The notes beneath the pieces are model-generated. The model saw only the letters and a list, made by a program, of their open reading frames with translations. It made no database searches and was not told where the DNA came from. The position numbers were made by a program, and so were the translations under genes. This document shows, piece by piece, positions 36,943-45,887 of a DNA stretch of 64,000 nt (position 1 is its first letter; each line of letters opens with the position of its first letter). Source of the stretch: Ensifer adhaerens (lineage in GTDB: Bacteria > Pseudomonadota > Alphaproteobacteria > Rhizobiales > Rhizobiaceae); the NCBI GenBank assembly GCA_900215285.1, contig OCMG01000003.1, positions 620,001 to 684,000 on the forward strand. The letters run 5' to 3'.

Positions 36943-38409
36943 TCAAACCCTCGGCGGGAAGGTGAGTGACGCTTCCGGCTTGGCGTTGTGGTGGTAGATC
37001 GGCCATTTCAGATATCGGTAGACGGCCTCCTTGACGACGTCGGCATAATGTCCGCGAACCATCGCGACATGATGCTCGAATCCGTTATAGGACACGAACC
37101 GCATGAGGTCGCGAAGGTTGGGGACTTTGGTGACCGCAATGCCGCCATCCATGGGGAAGGGGTCGTCCGTAAACTCGCCTTCGCCGAGGTAACACTTAAC
37201 CGTGCCGGCCCGGTCGTCGGTCGAGAGGCGGAAATAGGTCATGTCGCCGGCCCGGACCTTGCCCTTCACGGCTCCGAAGCATTTCTCCCGGCCGATTGTC
37301 TCGCCAAGTACGTCGAGTTCACCGATCTCGGGGGTCACGCCGAAAAAGCTCTTGGGGTAATTGCCGCAATGTGTGCAGACGCATTTGTCGGCTTCATACG
37401 CATAATTGTTGTTCCAGTCGAGAATGGCCGACGGAGCGCCCGATGCCAGGGACAGCGCATACATCGAGACCGCGCCCATGATGTCCACTTCGCAGGCGGA
37501 AGGCATCAGTTCTTCGCCCATCATCGACATGGTCAGGCATGTGGCGCAGCCGAAGTTGTCCTGCAGCGATCGCCAGCACTGAATGGCCGAGGCATCGCAG
37601 CCGTTCTCCTCGATCCAGGTATTGATAGCCAAGGTCCACTTTGCCTGACGGACAATCTGATCCTGTTTGATGTGCGCAGGAATGATGCCATAGGCCTTGA
37701 TGCGGTCGAGCTTTTCGATCAGCGCCTTGTCATTGTCTGCAATGCGCGCTGCCGCCCCCATCATTTCGGAGAGATCGACAGTCACCACCGTGATACCGGA
37801 AGCCTGGAGCAGCTTTTCGGAATAGCGCATCGTCTGGAAGGCACCCGTTCGTGCGCCGATCGCGCCGAGCCTTGCGCCCCTTAGCCCGCGAACAGTGCGA
37901 CACACGCGGGCGAAGCGATCCAGATCGCTCCGGAACTCCGTGCCCGCGATGTCGCAGGTGTGAGAGGTGGTTTCGGTGAAGGGCACACCATACTGATAGA
38001 AATTGTTCGAGACGGAGAGCTTGCCGCAAAACGCGTCCCGCCGCTCGTGAACGGAGACCTTGTCGACTTCGTCGTTCGATGCCTGCAGGAGGATCGGGAC
38101 ATTAAGGCCTGCGCGATTGACCAATTCCGCGACCGCGATCTCGTCCCCGAAGTTTGGAAGACAGATGACAAGTCCGTCGATCTCCTCGCGTTTCGAGCGG
38201 AAGAAAGCTGCATATTTGTCTGCGTCGGCAATCGTCTGGACAGCCCCGTTTACCGTCGCTTCAAACGGGAGGATGTGCGCATCGACGCCAAGGGTGGCCA
38301 GCTGCGCGAGCACCTCGTCGCGGGCCGCGCGGCAAGGTGCGCCGTTGAAGAACGCGCGACTCCCGATGACGACGCCCAGCGCCGTCCGCTTCTGAATGAA
38401 CCTGCTCAA
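36943..38409 (-). CDS. L-fucose/L-arabinose isomerase-like protein
   Basis: A 488-residue cytoplasmic protein of the fucose/arabinose isomerase fold (aldose-ketose isomerases using Mn2+). N-terminal Rossmann-like parts read LGVVIGSRAFFNGAPC, IDGLVICLPNFGDEIAVAELV and VPILLQASNDEVDK. A C-terminal cysteine cluster ADKCVCTHCGNYPKSFFG is unusual. It is the last gene of the minus-strand operon with transketolase, kinase, SorC and SDR. It probably isomerises or rearranges the pathway sugar; the exact substrate is unknown. Confidence 0.75.
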   Translation of the reverse strand: MSRFIQKRTALGVVIGSRAFFNGAPCRAARDEVLAQLATLGVDAHILPFEATVNGAVQTIADADKYAAFFRSKREEIDGLVICLPNFGDEIAVAELVNRAGLNVPILLQASNDEVDKVSVHERRDAFCGKLSVSNNFYQYGVPFTETTSHTCDIAGTEFRSDLDRFARVCRTVRGLRGARLGAIGARTGAFQTMRYSEKLLQASGITVVTVDLSEMMGAAARIADNDKALIEKLDRIKAYGIIPAHIKQDQIVRQAKWTLAINTWIEENGCDASAIQCWRSLQDNFGCATCLTMSMMGEELMPSACEVDIMGAVSMYALSLASGAPSAILDWNNNYAYEADKCVCTHCGNYPKSFFGVTPEIGELDVLGETIGREKCFGAVKGKVRAGDMTYFRLSTDDRAGTVKCYLGEGEFTDDPFPMDGGIAVTKVPNLRDLMRFVSYNGFEHHVAMVRGHYADVVKEAVYRYLKWPIYHHNAKPEASLTFPPRV

Positions 38410-38492
38410 CCTTCAATCTCCTCATATCTCAAGTGGCGTTCTGAGTTCGAATTGCGTTTTGCTTTGTGCCGGATGCCGATGCTCACCTGATC

Positions 38493-39278
38493 TCAGGACA
38501 TGATCAGGCCACCATCGACATTGATCGTTTGGCCGGTGATATAATCGGCGTCGCTGGAGGCAAGGAATGCAACGAGCGCTCCGACTTCCGCAGGCGTGCC
38601 GGCGCGCTGCATGGGAATGCCTTCGACCCATTCCGCCATCAGCTCGCCGGGTCCGTATTCGCCCAGCATCTTGCCCCAGACACGGTCGTTATAGTCCCAC
38701 ATTTCGGTGTGGATGATGCCGGGGCAGATGGCATTGGCGGTGATGCCTTCCTTCGCCAGTTCCTTGGCGAGGCTCTGGGTCAGGCCGACGACGCCGAATT
38801 TCGAGGCGGCGTAATGCGGCGTATAGATGAAGCCTTGCCGCGCCTGCCCGGAGGCGGTGTTGACGAGCTTGCCTTTGGTCCCGGAAGCACGGAAGCGGCG
38901 GATGGCCTCCTGGCAGCAGAGGAAGACGCCCTTGGTGTTGACGTCGAGATTGAAGTCCCATTCCTTCTCGGTCAGGTCTTCCACCCTGGCGATGGTGATG
39001 ACCCCTGCGTTCTGAACCGAAACGGAGAGCGGTCCAAGTACGGCCTCCGCCTCGCCATAGACCTCGCGGATGGCCTTGGCGTCGGTCACATCAAGAACGT
39101 AACCCTTCACGTCTGCGCCGGTCTCTTCGGCAAGTGCTGCGGCCGCATCCGGCGTATCCTTGTCGATGGCCGCTATGGCGACTTTCGCGCCCTCTTCGGC
39201 AAAGCGCTTCGCGATGCCACGGCCAATACCCTTGTTGCCGCCCGTGACGATGACGGTCTTGCCCACAAAACGATTCAT
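38493..39278 (-). CDS. SDR-family dehydrogenase (polyol/sugar type)
   Basis: A 261-residue classical short-chain dehydrogenase. The cofactor motif TGGNKGIGRGIAKRFAEEG is at the N-terminus, NAG (SVQNAGVITIARV) in the middle, the active-site pair in YAASKFG, and the C-terminus is TGQTINVDGG. It resembles sorbitol or meso-butanediol dehydrogenases. It lies between the SorC regulator and the isomerase-like gene and would interconvert a polyol and a ketose, by inference. Confidence 0.88.
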   Translation of the reverse strand: MNRFVGKTVIVTGGNKGIGRGIAKRFAEEGAKVAIAAIDKDTPDAAAALAEETGADVKGYVLDVTDAKAIREVYGEAEAVLGPLSVSVQNAGVITIARVEDLTEKEWDFNLDVNTKGVFLCCQEAIRRFRASGTKGKLVNTASGQARQGFIYTPHYAASKFGVVGLTQSLAKELAKEGITANAICPGIIHTEMWDYNDRVWGKMLGEYGPGELMAEWVEGIPMQRAGTPAEVGALVAFLASSDADYITGQTINVDGGLIMS

Positions 39279-39326
39279 GACAGTTCCTCCTGTTGATCGC
39301 AGCGGGCAGGGACGGACCTGGTTCGG

Positions 39327-40277
39327 TCAGTTCAAAAGCCGCGCTGCAGTGAATTTGTCGGTGACCAGGACATCGATCACGCCGAGCTTGAGCGCGGCAG
39401 CGATGGCCTGGGTCTTCGATTCGCCGCCGGCCAGCGCCATGACGCGGTCGGTCTTGCGCAGTTCGTCCAGCGTCAGCCCGATCACGCGCTCGTTGAGCGG
39501 CGTCTCGACCGGCTTTCCGTTCTCGTCGTAGAAGCGATAGGAAATCTCGCCGACGGCACCTGCCTCGTGCAGCATCGCCATTTCCTGCCGTGAAAATGTG
39601 TTGCCGGAGCGCGCCAGCAGTTCGGACGGCTCGACAGCGCCGATGCCGACGATGGCAAGACTCAACCGACCGAAGAGGTCCATCGTCTCGCGCACCACCG
39701 GGTCTGCGAGCATGACGAGCTTGGCTTCCCGCGACGAGGTGATGCCCTGAACGAGAAGCAGGCGGGGCTCGCCGCCGGTCAGTTTCGCCAGACGCGCCGT
39801 CAGCTGCGTGGCATGCGTCTGCACGGAGGCATCGCCCATGCCGCCGAGGATTTGCACCACATATTTGGCCTTCGCCCCTTTCATCGGGTGGATATTGTCC
39901 ACCATTTTCAGGATCGTCTGGCTCCAGCTCGAAACCCCGATGATCTCGTCCTGCTGGAGCGTGACTTCCAGGAAATGGGCCGCCGCCTCGCCGATGCGCG
40001 CCATGATCGCTCCGTCGCGATCTTCCGAACAATCGACAACAATCACTTCGGTCAGCCCGAAGCGGCCGCGCAATTCGTTTTCCAGGTCCGCAAACGTGCC
40101 AGGTGGCGGAATGATCGTCGTGCGGACGATGCCCTCCTGCTCCGCACGTTTCAGCATGCGCGAGACGGTCGCCTGCGACATGCGCAGAATGTCGGCGATC
40201 TCCGACTGCCGCTTTTGCTCGACATGATACATCTGCGCCACGCGGGCAATCAGCCGTAACTCGTTGATGCGCCCCAT
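39327..40277 (-). CDS. SorC-family sugar-responsive regulator
   Basis: A 316-residue SorC-type regulator. The helix-turn-helix (VEQKRQSEIADILRMSQATVSRMLKRAEQEGIV in outline) is followed by a sugar-phosphate-binding domain (DEIIGVSSWSQTILKMVDNI, VMALAGGESKTQAIAAALKLG in outline). GGAGGGAATC precedes the ATG. A perfect dyad at 40290-40307, over the end of the kinase gene, is a likely autoregulatory site. The effector is probably the phosphorylated ketose made by the kinase. Confidence 0.88.
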   Translation of the reverse strand: MGRINELRLIARVAQMYHVEQKRQSEIADILRMSQATVSRMLKRAEQEGIVRTTIIPPPGTFADLENELRGRFGLTEVIVVDCSEDRDGAIMARIGEAAAHFLEVTLQQDEIIGVSSWSQTILKMVDNIHPMKGAKAKYVVQILGGMGDASVQTHATQLTARLAKLTGGEPRLLLVQGITSSREAKLVMLADPVVRETMDLFGRLSLAIVGIGAVEPSELLARSGNTFSRQEMAMLHEAGAVGEISYRFYDENGKPVETPLNERVIGLTLDELRKTDRVMALAGGESKTQAIAAALKLGVIDVLVTDKFTAARLLN

Positions 40278-40289
40278 GATTCCCTCCGC

Positions 40290-40307
40290 AGTGAATTTTT
40301 ATTCACT
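40290..40307. promoter_or_regulatory. SorC operator candidate AGTGAAT-n4-ATTCACT
   Basis: A perfect 7-base inverted repeat with spacer TTTT overlaps the kinase stop codon and lies just upstream of the SorC gene, placed for autoregulation. Confidence 0.55.
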
Positions 40308-41768
40308 CTTAGTGGGAATGGAGGGAGCCGTCGAGCGGTAGATTGCGTCATTCCAGACGTTCAACCGCGATTTTACATCGGAGGCGCGCGGGGCAAGCGG
40401 TACGCGCGGACGGGGCAGGGCGGCAATGGCTGCGAGGTCAGACCAGATGCCAAGCGAAAGTCCTGCCAGATAGGCAGCGCCCAGCGCGGAGGCTTCCGGC
40501 GTGTCGCACTGGATGACAGTGTGGTTGAGAGCGTCAGCCACGCATTGCATCAGGAACGTATTCTTGCTCGGTCCGCCATCGACATAGAGATTGCCGAAGG
40601 GTGCTGGCGAGATCGAGGCCATGGCCATGAAGACGTCATGCACCTGAAAGGCCATGGAGTCGGTGACGGCGCGGGCCATCTGGGCGCGGCTGGTGCTGAA
40701 ATTGATGTTGGAAAACAGCGCGCGGGCGTCCGAATGCCAGTGCGGTGCGCCAAGGCCGACAAAGGCCGGCACGAAGCTGGGGCCGTCAGGTTCTGCGGTG
40801 GCGGCGAGATCGGTCAGGGCCTGGACGTCCGGCAGGCCTAGGATGTCGACCATCCACGGAAGAGCCGCCGCAGAGACCAGAATATTGCCCTCGAAGGCAT
40901 AAGTCGGCTTGCCGTTGAGCGCCCAGGCGATCGTCGTGGTGATGCCATGGTCAGGCTCGATATGGTGCGGCAGCGTGGTCATCACCGACGAGCCGGTACC
41001 GAATGTCACCTTGCCGTCGCCGGGATTGAATGCGCCGTGGCCGAAAAGGGCGGCGTGGCTGTCGCCGATGGCGGCGGCAATCGGAATGCCGTCGGGAAGC
41101 CCCGGCACGGAATTCGTGATGCCGAAGCGGTCGCTGCTGTTGCGCACCTCCGGCAGGAAGCTCGCGGGCACACCGAAGAGGGAGCAGAGTTCCTCGCTCC
41201 AACGCTGCGCCTTCAGATCGTAAAGCTGGCTGCGCGCCGCATTGGCCGCGTCGCAGGCATGCACTGCGCCGCCGGTGAAACAATGGATGAGCCAGGAATC
41301 GATGGTGCCGAGGCGGACGTCGTGGCCTCCGGGGACGCGGTCGAGCAGCCATTTCATCTTCGGACCCGGAAACATCGGATCAATCGGCAGGCCCGTCAGT
41401 GCCTGCACGCGGGCCGCAAGGCCGGCTGCATTGAGGCGTGCGCAATCGGGGGCGGTGCGCCGGCACTGCCAGCTCACGACAGGGCCGAGCGGCTTGCCGG
41501 TCTTCGCATCCCAAACTGTCACGGATTCGCGCTGGTTGGAAATGGCGATGCCGGCGATCTCGACCGCCGGGCCCGCCGCAAGGCAGCGCTCGATGGCCTC
41601 GAGAACCGATTTCCAGATGCGCAACGGGTCCTGCTCGACCCAGCCCGGCTGCGGGTGCTCGATACCGACGGGCGACGAGCCGCGTGCCAGAACCTCGCCC
41701 GCCGTCGAGACAAGGACGGCCTTGGAATTGGTGGTTCCCTGGTCTACGGCGAGGATGGCGGTCTGCAT
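40299..41768 (-). CDS. FGGY-family sugar kinase
   Basis: A 489-residue FGGY carbohydrate kinase. The phosphate 1 motif VDQGTTNSKAVLV is at the N-terminus. GWVEQDPLRIWKSV and SNQRESVTVWDAKTG resemble glycerol kinase. GTGSSVMT, the FGGY-signature region and NLYVDGGPSKN are present. It would phosphorylate the ketose ahead of the transketolase. The kinase may act on xylulose, ribulose, apulose or another ketose; sequence reading alone does not decide. Confidence 0.88.
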   Translation of the reverse strand: MQTAILAVDQGTTNSKAVLVSTAGEVLARGSSPVGIEHPQPGWVEQDPLRIWKSVLEAIERCLAAGPAVEIAGIAISNQRESVTVWDAKTGKPLGPVVSWQCRRTAPDCARLNAAGLAARVQALTGLPIDPMFPGPKMKWLLDRVPGGHDVRLGTIDSWLIHCFTGGAVHACDAANAARSQLYDLKAQRWSEELCSLFGVPASFLPEVRNSSDRFGITNSVPGLPDGIPIAAAIGDSHAALFGHGAFNPGDGKVTFGTGSSVMTTLPHHIEPDHGITTTIAWALNGKPTYAFEGNILVSAAALPWMVDILGLPDVQALTDLAATAEPDGPSFVPAFVGLGAPHWHSDARALFSNINFSTSRAQMARAVTDSMAFQVHDVFMAMASISPAPFGNLYVDGGPSKNTFLMQCVADALNHTVIQCDTPEASALGAAYLAGLSLGIWSDLAAIAALPRPRVPLAPRASDVKSRLNVWNDAIYRSTAPSIPTKSE

Positions 41769-41848
41769 GGCGATCTCGAGCTTGGTTGAAAAAATGGCGC
41801 AGCAACGGGAGTCTTTGCTGCGCCGGGCACGTTAGTATCCCGCTGCCC

Positions 41849-42817
41849 TCAGGCGCGAGCCTTTTTCCGTGCGATCAATGCGATGGCGGCTTCCGCAACG
41901 GCGGCCGGCGCCATGCCGAACTCGTCGAGCAGGAATTCGGCCGAACCCGTAGGCGCGAAGATGCCCGGCACGCCAAGGATCTTCATCGGCACCGGCGCTT
42001 CCGCCACCACGACTTCCGCAATGGCCGAGCCGAGGCCGCCGTAGACGGAATGCTCTTCCGCCGTCAGGATCGCGCCGGTTTCGGTCGCGGCCTTCACCAC
42101 GGCCTCGACATCGATCGGACGAACCGTGGCCATGTTGAGCACGCGGGATTCGATCCCCTGCGATGCGAGGATATCGGCGGCCTTCATCATGCGATGTGTC
42201 AGGGTGCCATTGGCAATCAGCGTCACGGCGTCGCCGTCGCGCAGCAGGTTTGCCTTGCCGAGTTCGAACTTATGGCCGGCCGGCAGCAGGTCAGGCACGC
42301 CGACGCGCGAAAGCCGCAGGAACACAGGGCCCTGATAGGCGGCGGCCCATTCCACGGCTGCCGCCGTTTCAATGGAATCGCAGGGCGCGATGACCGGCAG
42401 GTTCGGCAGGACACGTGTCCAGGCGAAATCCTCGATCGAATGGTGGGTCGGGCCCAGCTCGCCATAGGCCATTCCGGAGGAAATGCCCACGAGCTTCACA
42501 TTGGCGTTCGAATAAGCGATGTCGGCCTTCACCTGTTCCAGCGAACGGCCGGTGAGAAAGCAGGACGCGCCGCAGACGAAGGGCAGCAGGCCGCCATTGG
42601 CGAGACCAGCGCCGACGCCGACCATGTTCTGTTCGGCAATGCCGACATTGACCAGACGCTCCGGCCATTTTGCCTTGAAGCCGCCGAGCTTGGAGGAGCC
42701 GACCGAGTCGTTACACACAGCGACGACCTTGCTGTTTTCTGCGCCGAGGCGTTCGAGGACGGCAACGAAGGCATCGCGGCAATCGTGCAGTTTCGGTTTC
42801 GTGTCGATCGCGTTCAT
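41849..42817 (-). CDS. Transketolase, C-terminal subunit
   Basis: A 322-residue pyrimidine-binding and C-terminal half of a split transketolase. ATG 42817 overlaps the stop of the N-terminal half (ATGA). The Glu activating thiamine diphosphate is in NVGIAEQNMVGVGAGLA, and GPTHHSIEDFAW follows, as do the C-terminal EEHSVYGGLGSAIAEV. Partner of the gene just upstream. Confidence 0.92.
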   Translation of the reverse strand: MNAIDTKPKLHDCRDAFVAVLERLGAENSKVVAVCNDSVGSSKLGGFKAKWPERLVNVGIAEQNMVGVGAGLANGGLLPFVCGASCFLTGRSLEQVKADIAYSNANVKLVGISSGMAYGELGPTHHSIEDFAWTRVLPNLPVIAPCDSIETAAAVEWAAAYQGPVFLRLSRVGVPDLLPAGHKFELGKANLLRDGDAVTLIANGTLTHRMMKAADILASQGIESRVLNMATVRPIDVEAVVKAATETGAILTAEEHSVYGGLGSAIAEVVVAEAPVPMKILGVPGIFAPTGSAEFLLDEFGMAPAAVAEAAIALIARKKARA

Positions 42818-43632
42818 CACAGCGCCTCCGTCAGTTCGGCCATGGCAATCTTGTATTGCTCTTCGTTCGGGACCTTGTGGTGCCAGTCGACCTTGTCCTG
42901 CATGAACGAGATGCCGTGACCCTTGTTGGTATGGGCGACGATGCAATGCGGACGGCCGCTCGTGCTGCGGCGCTCCAGCGCGGGAACGACCTCCGCCATG
43001 GCATTCCCGTCGATTTCCGTCACATCCCAGCCAAAAGCCTCCAGTTTGGAGCGGAAGGGGGCGAGATTGTTCGTGTCGCTCAGCGCCGCGCCCTGCTGGA
43101 AACGGTTGTGGTCGATGATGAGCGTCAGATTGTCGAGCTGGAATTGCGCGGCCGATGAGATCGCTTCCCAGTTCGAGCCTTCCTGCATCTCGCCGTCGCC
43201 GGTCATGACATAGGTGTGGTAGGCGGCGCCCGTCAGCTTGGCAGCCTTGGCCATGCCGACTGCAACCGGCAGGCCGTGGCCGAGCGGGCCGGTATTGGTT
43301 TCGACACCCGGGACCTTGTTGCAATTCGGATGCCCGTTGAGGCGCGACAGCGGCTTCAGGAAGGTCGAAATCTCCTCCTCCGGCAGGAAGCCGCGCTTGG
43401 CGAGCGTCACATAGAGCGCGCAGGCGGTGTGCCCCTTGGACAGGACGAAGCGGTCGCGGTCGGGATGTTTGGGCTGATCCGGCCAGATTTTCAAAACCTT
43501 GAAATAGAGGGCGGTCATGATGTCGATGGCCGACATCTCGCCGCCGATGTGCCCGGCCTTCGCCTCATAGACCGCCTGGAGATCGCGAATGCGGATCTGT
43601 CTCGCGGTATGTTCCAGCTCGTTGATTTGCAT
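42817..43632 (-). CDS. Transketolase, N-terminal subunit
   Basis: A 271-residue thiamine-diphosphate-binding half. ATG 43632 (MQINELEHTARQIR) has GAGGA six bases upstream. The motifs are KAGHIGGEMSAIDIMTALYF, LSKGHTACALY, GHGLPVAVGMAKAAK and the TPP motif GDGEMQEGSNWEA. First gene of the six-gene minus operon. Split transketolases often serve dedicated catabolic pathways, such as apulose-4-phosphate cleavage. Confidence 0.93.
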   Translation of the reverse strand: MQINELEHTARQIRIRDLQAVYEAKAGHIGGEMSAIDIMTALYFKVLKIWPDQPKHPDRDRFVLSKGHTACALYVTLAKRGFLPEEEISTFLKPLSRLNGHPNCNKVPGVETNTGPLGHGLPVAVGMAKAAKLTGAAYHTYVMTGDGEMQEGSNWEAISSAAQFQLDNLTLIIDHNRFQQGAALSDTNNLAPFRSKLEAFGWDVTEIDGNAMAEVVPALERRSTSGRPHCIVAHTNKGHGISFMQDKVDWHHKVPNEEQYKIAMAELTEAL

Positions 43633-43836
43633 GAAATCCTCTATATGCATAAATATGCGTTGACTAATAATCTTGCCATTGAGGTCGAAATGTCAAGCTG
43701 GTCGGGTCGAAATTTTCGCTCAGTTGAACATAAATTCGGTGTTGACAGCACCGCGATCCGTCCGTTACGAATTTACAGACAGTAAGGAATAATTATGCAT
43801 GCTCGTCAACATCGTTGACCGGGCTGGGAGGATTGG

Positions 43837-44811
43837 ATGAGCATAGCGGCAGACCAGCAGCCGAAGGCGGGCTTCAGTGTCTTTTCGGCATTGAGGGGGG
43901 CGACAGGTCCCCTGATCGGTCTTGTCCTGCTTTGCGTGTTCCTCGCCTTCGCGACCGACAAATTCATGTCCGTGCGCAATCTCCTGAATATTCTCGACCA
44001 GATCAGCGTGCTCGGCATCATGGCCGTCGGCATGACGCTGGTGATCCTGATCGGCGGTATCGATCTGGCCGTGGGTTCGGTTCTGGCGCTCGCCATGATG
44101 GTCATGGGCTATGTCGCCAATGTCCATGGCTATCCGATGGGCGTCGGCATTGCCGTCGCGCTCGTGGTCGCTGCCATTGCGGGCGCGGTGTCCGGCCTTC
44201 TGATCACGGTTTTCCGGGTGCCGGCCTTCATTGCCACGCTTGCCATGATGTCGGCGGCGCGCGGCGTTGCCAACATGATCACCGATGGCCAGCAGATCGT
44301 CGGGTTTCCCAGCTGGTTCAGCCTTCTCGCCTACACGCGCTTCGGCGGCTTCCTGACGCTGACGGTCGCCATCATGATCGTCGTCTTCGTGCTGGGCTGG
44401 ATCTATCTGCGTTACACGTCCGGCGGCCGGTCGCTCTACGCCATCGGCGGCAATCCGGAAGTGGCGCGTCTGGCCGGTATCAACGTCAATCTCTTCACGA
44501 CCGGCGTCTATGTGGTTTCGGGCCTTCTGGCTGGCCTCGCCGGCATTGTTCTCGCCATGCGCCTCGACTCGGTACAGCCGACGGCTGGCGTTGGATATGA
44601 GCTCGACACGATTGCGGCCGTCGTCATCGGTGGCACGAGCCTGACGGGTGGCAAGGGTGGCATTTTCGGAACGCTGGTCGGGGTGCTGATCATCGGCGTG
44701 CTGCGCAACGGTCTCAACCTTCTCGGTGTCTCTCCCTTCACCCAGGCGGTCGTGATCGGCGTGGTCATCGCGCTGGCGGTGGCTGCGGAGTCTTTCAAGA
44801 AAATCAGGTGA
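43837..44811 (+). CDS. Ribose-type ABC transporter permease
   Basis: A 324-residue RbsC-class permease with about ten helices, for example SVLGIMAVGMTLVILIGGIDLAVGSVLALAMMVMG in outline. The family motif ATLAMMSAARGVANMITDGQQI and GGTSLTGGKGGIFGTLVGVL are present. It is divergent from the transketolase operon and first in its own operon, ahead of the binding protein and ATPase. Confidence 0.92.
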   Translation: MSIAADQQPKAGFSVFSALRGATGPLIGLVLLCVFLAFATDKFMSVRNLLNILDQISVLGIMAVGMTLVILIGGIDLAVGSVLALAMMVMGYVANVHGYPMGVGIAVALVVAAIAGAVSGLLITVFRVPAFIATLAMMSAARGVANMITDGQQIVGFPSWFSLLAYTRFGGFLTLTVAIMIVVFVLGWIYLRYTSGGRSLYAIGGNPEVARLAGINVNLFTTGVYVVSGLLAGLAGIVLAMRLDSVQPTAGVGYELDTIAAVVIGGTSLTGGKGGIFGTLVGVLIIGVLRNGLNLLGVSPFTQAVVIGVVIALAVAAESFKKIR

Positions 44812-44929
44812 TTTGGCCGCGTGCCAAAACAGACGGCCATTGTGCCAGGGGAATGCCAGGCTTTGGCCCGGTTTAACAACGGACAGGCGAAAGGCGCCGG
44901 TCCTGACATCATAACGGAGGAGAATAATC

Positions 44930-45865
44930 ATGAAATTCAAGACTGCACTCGTGGTCGCCGCAGCCCTGGCCAGCACTGTCTTCAGCCCGCTCGCCGCATC
45001 CGCCAAGGATGTGAAGAAGATCGGCCTCGCCGTCTCCAACCTACAGGCCGACTATTTCAACCAGATCAAGATCGGCGTTGAAGCCTATGCCAAGCAGAAG
45101 GGGATCCAGGTTATCACGGTCGACGCCAAGAATGATTCGGCCACCCAGATCAGCCAGGTTCAGGACCTGCTGACGCAGGGCATCGATGCCTTCATCTACA
45201 TCCCGGCTGGTGCCGCTGCCGCCGCCGTTCCGACCCGTCTTGCCAAGCAGGCCGGCATCCCGGTCGTTAACGTCGACCGCAATGCTCCGGAAGCTCCCGG
45301 CGACACGTTCATTGCGACGGACAACGCGACCTCGGCTTACGAAGTCTGCAAGCACATCATCGGTCTTGCCGGCGGCAAGGGCAACATGATCATGATCCAC
45401 GGCCAGAAGGGCACGACCCCGGAGGTCGAGCGCACGAAGGGCTGCAACAAGGCCATCGGCGAGAACCCCGGCGTGAAGCTGGTTGCCGAGCAGTGGAGCG
45501 AACAGTGGTCGCAGGCTGAAGGCCTCAATATCGGCCAGAACCTGCTTCAGGCTCATCCGGATACGACCCTGATCTTCGCACAGGCCGACGGTCTGGCGCT
45601 GGGCGCGGCGCAGGCGATCAAAGTTTCCGGCTTGCCGCAGCGCATCTATCTCGGTGGCTTCGATGGCGACACCACGGCGCTGCCGATCCTGGCGCAGAAG
45701 GGCTTCGACGCCACCGCAACGCAGCAGGTTCGCGGGATCGGCCGTCTGGCCGTCGATAGCGCGATCAAGCTGGCCGCCGGTGAAAAGCTTCCAGCTGAAC
45801 AGCTTCTTCCGGGCTTCCTGACGACGCCGGAAAACGCTGCGAAGTTCGTCGCCGAACATCCCTGA
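44930..45865 (+). CDS. Ribose-type ABC transporter binding protein
   Basis: A 311-residue RbsB-class periplasmic protein with a signal peptide (FKTALVVAAALASTVFSPLAASA, cleavage near residue 24). The segments KKIGLAVSNLQADYFNQIKIGVEAYAKQKGI in outline and IPAGAAAAAVPTRLAKQAGIPVVNVDRN are typical of the fold. GGAGGAGAATAATC precedes the ATG. Ligand unknown; a pentose, pentitol or related small sugar is likely from context. Confidence 0.92.
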   Translation: MKFKTALVVAAALASTVFSPLAASAKDVKKIGLAVSNLQADYFNQIKIGVEAYAKQKGIQVITVDAKNDSATQISQVQDLLTQGIDAFIYIPAGAAAAAVPTRLAKQAGIPVVNVDRNAPEAPGDTFIATDNATSAYEVCKHIIGLAGGKGNMIMIHGQKGTTPEVERTKGCNKAIGENPGVKLVAEQWSEQWSQAEGLNIGQNLLQAHPDTTLIFAQADGLALGAAQAIKVSGLPQRIYLGGFDGDTTALPILAQKGFDATATQQVRGIGRLAVDSAIKLAAGEKLPAEQLLPGFLTTPENAAKFVAEHP

Positions 45866-45887
45866 TACCGTCAAGGACTTAAATGCC

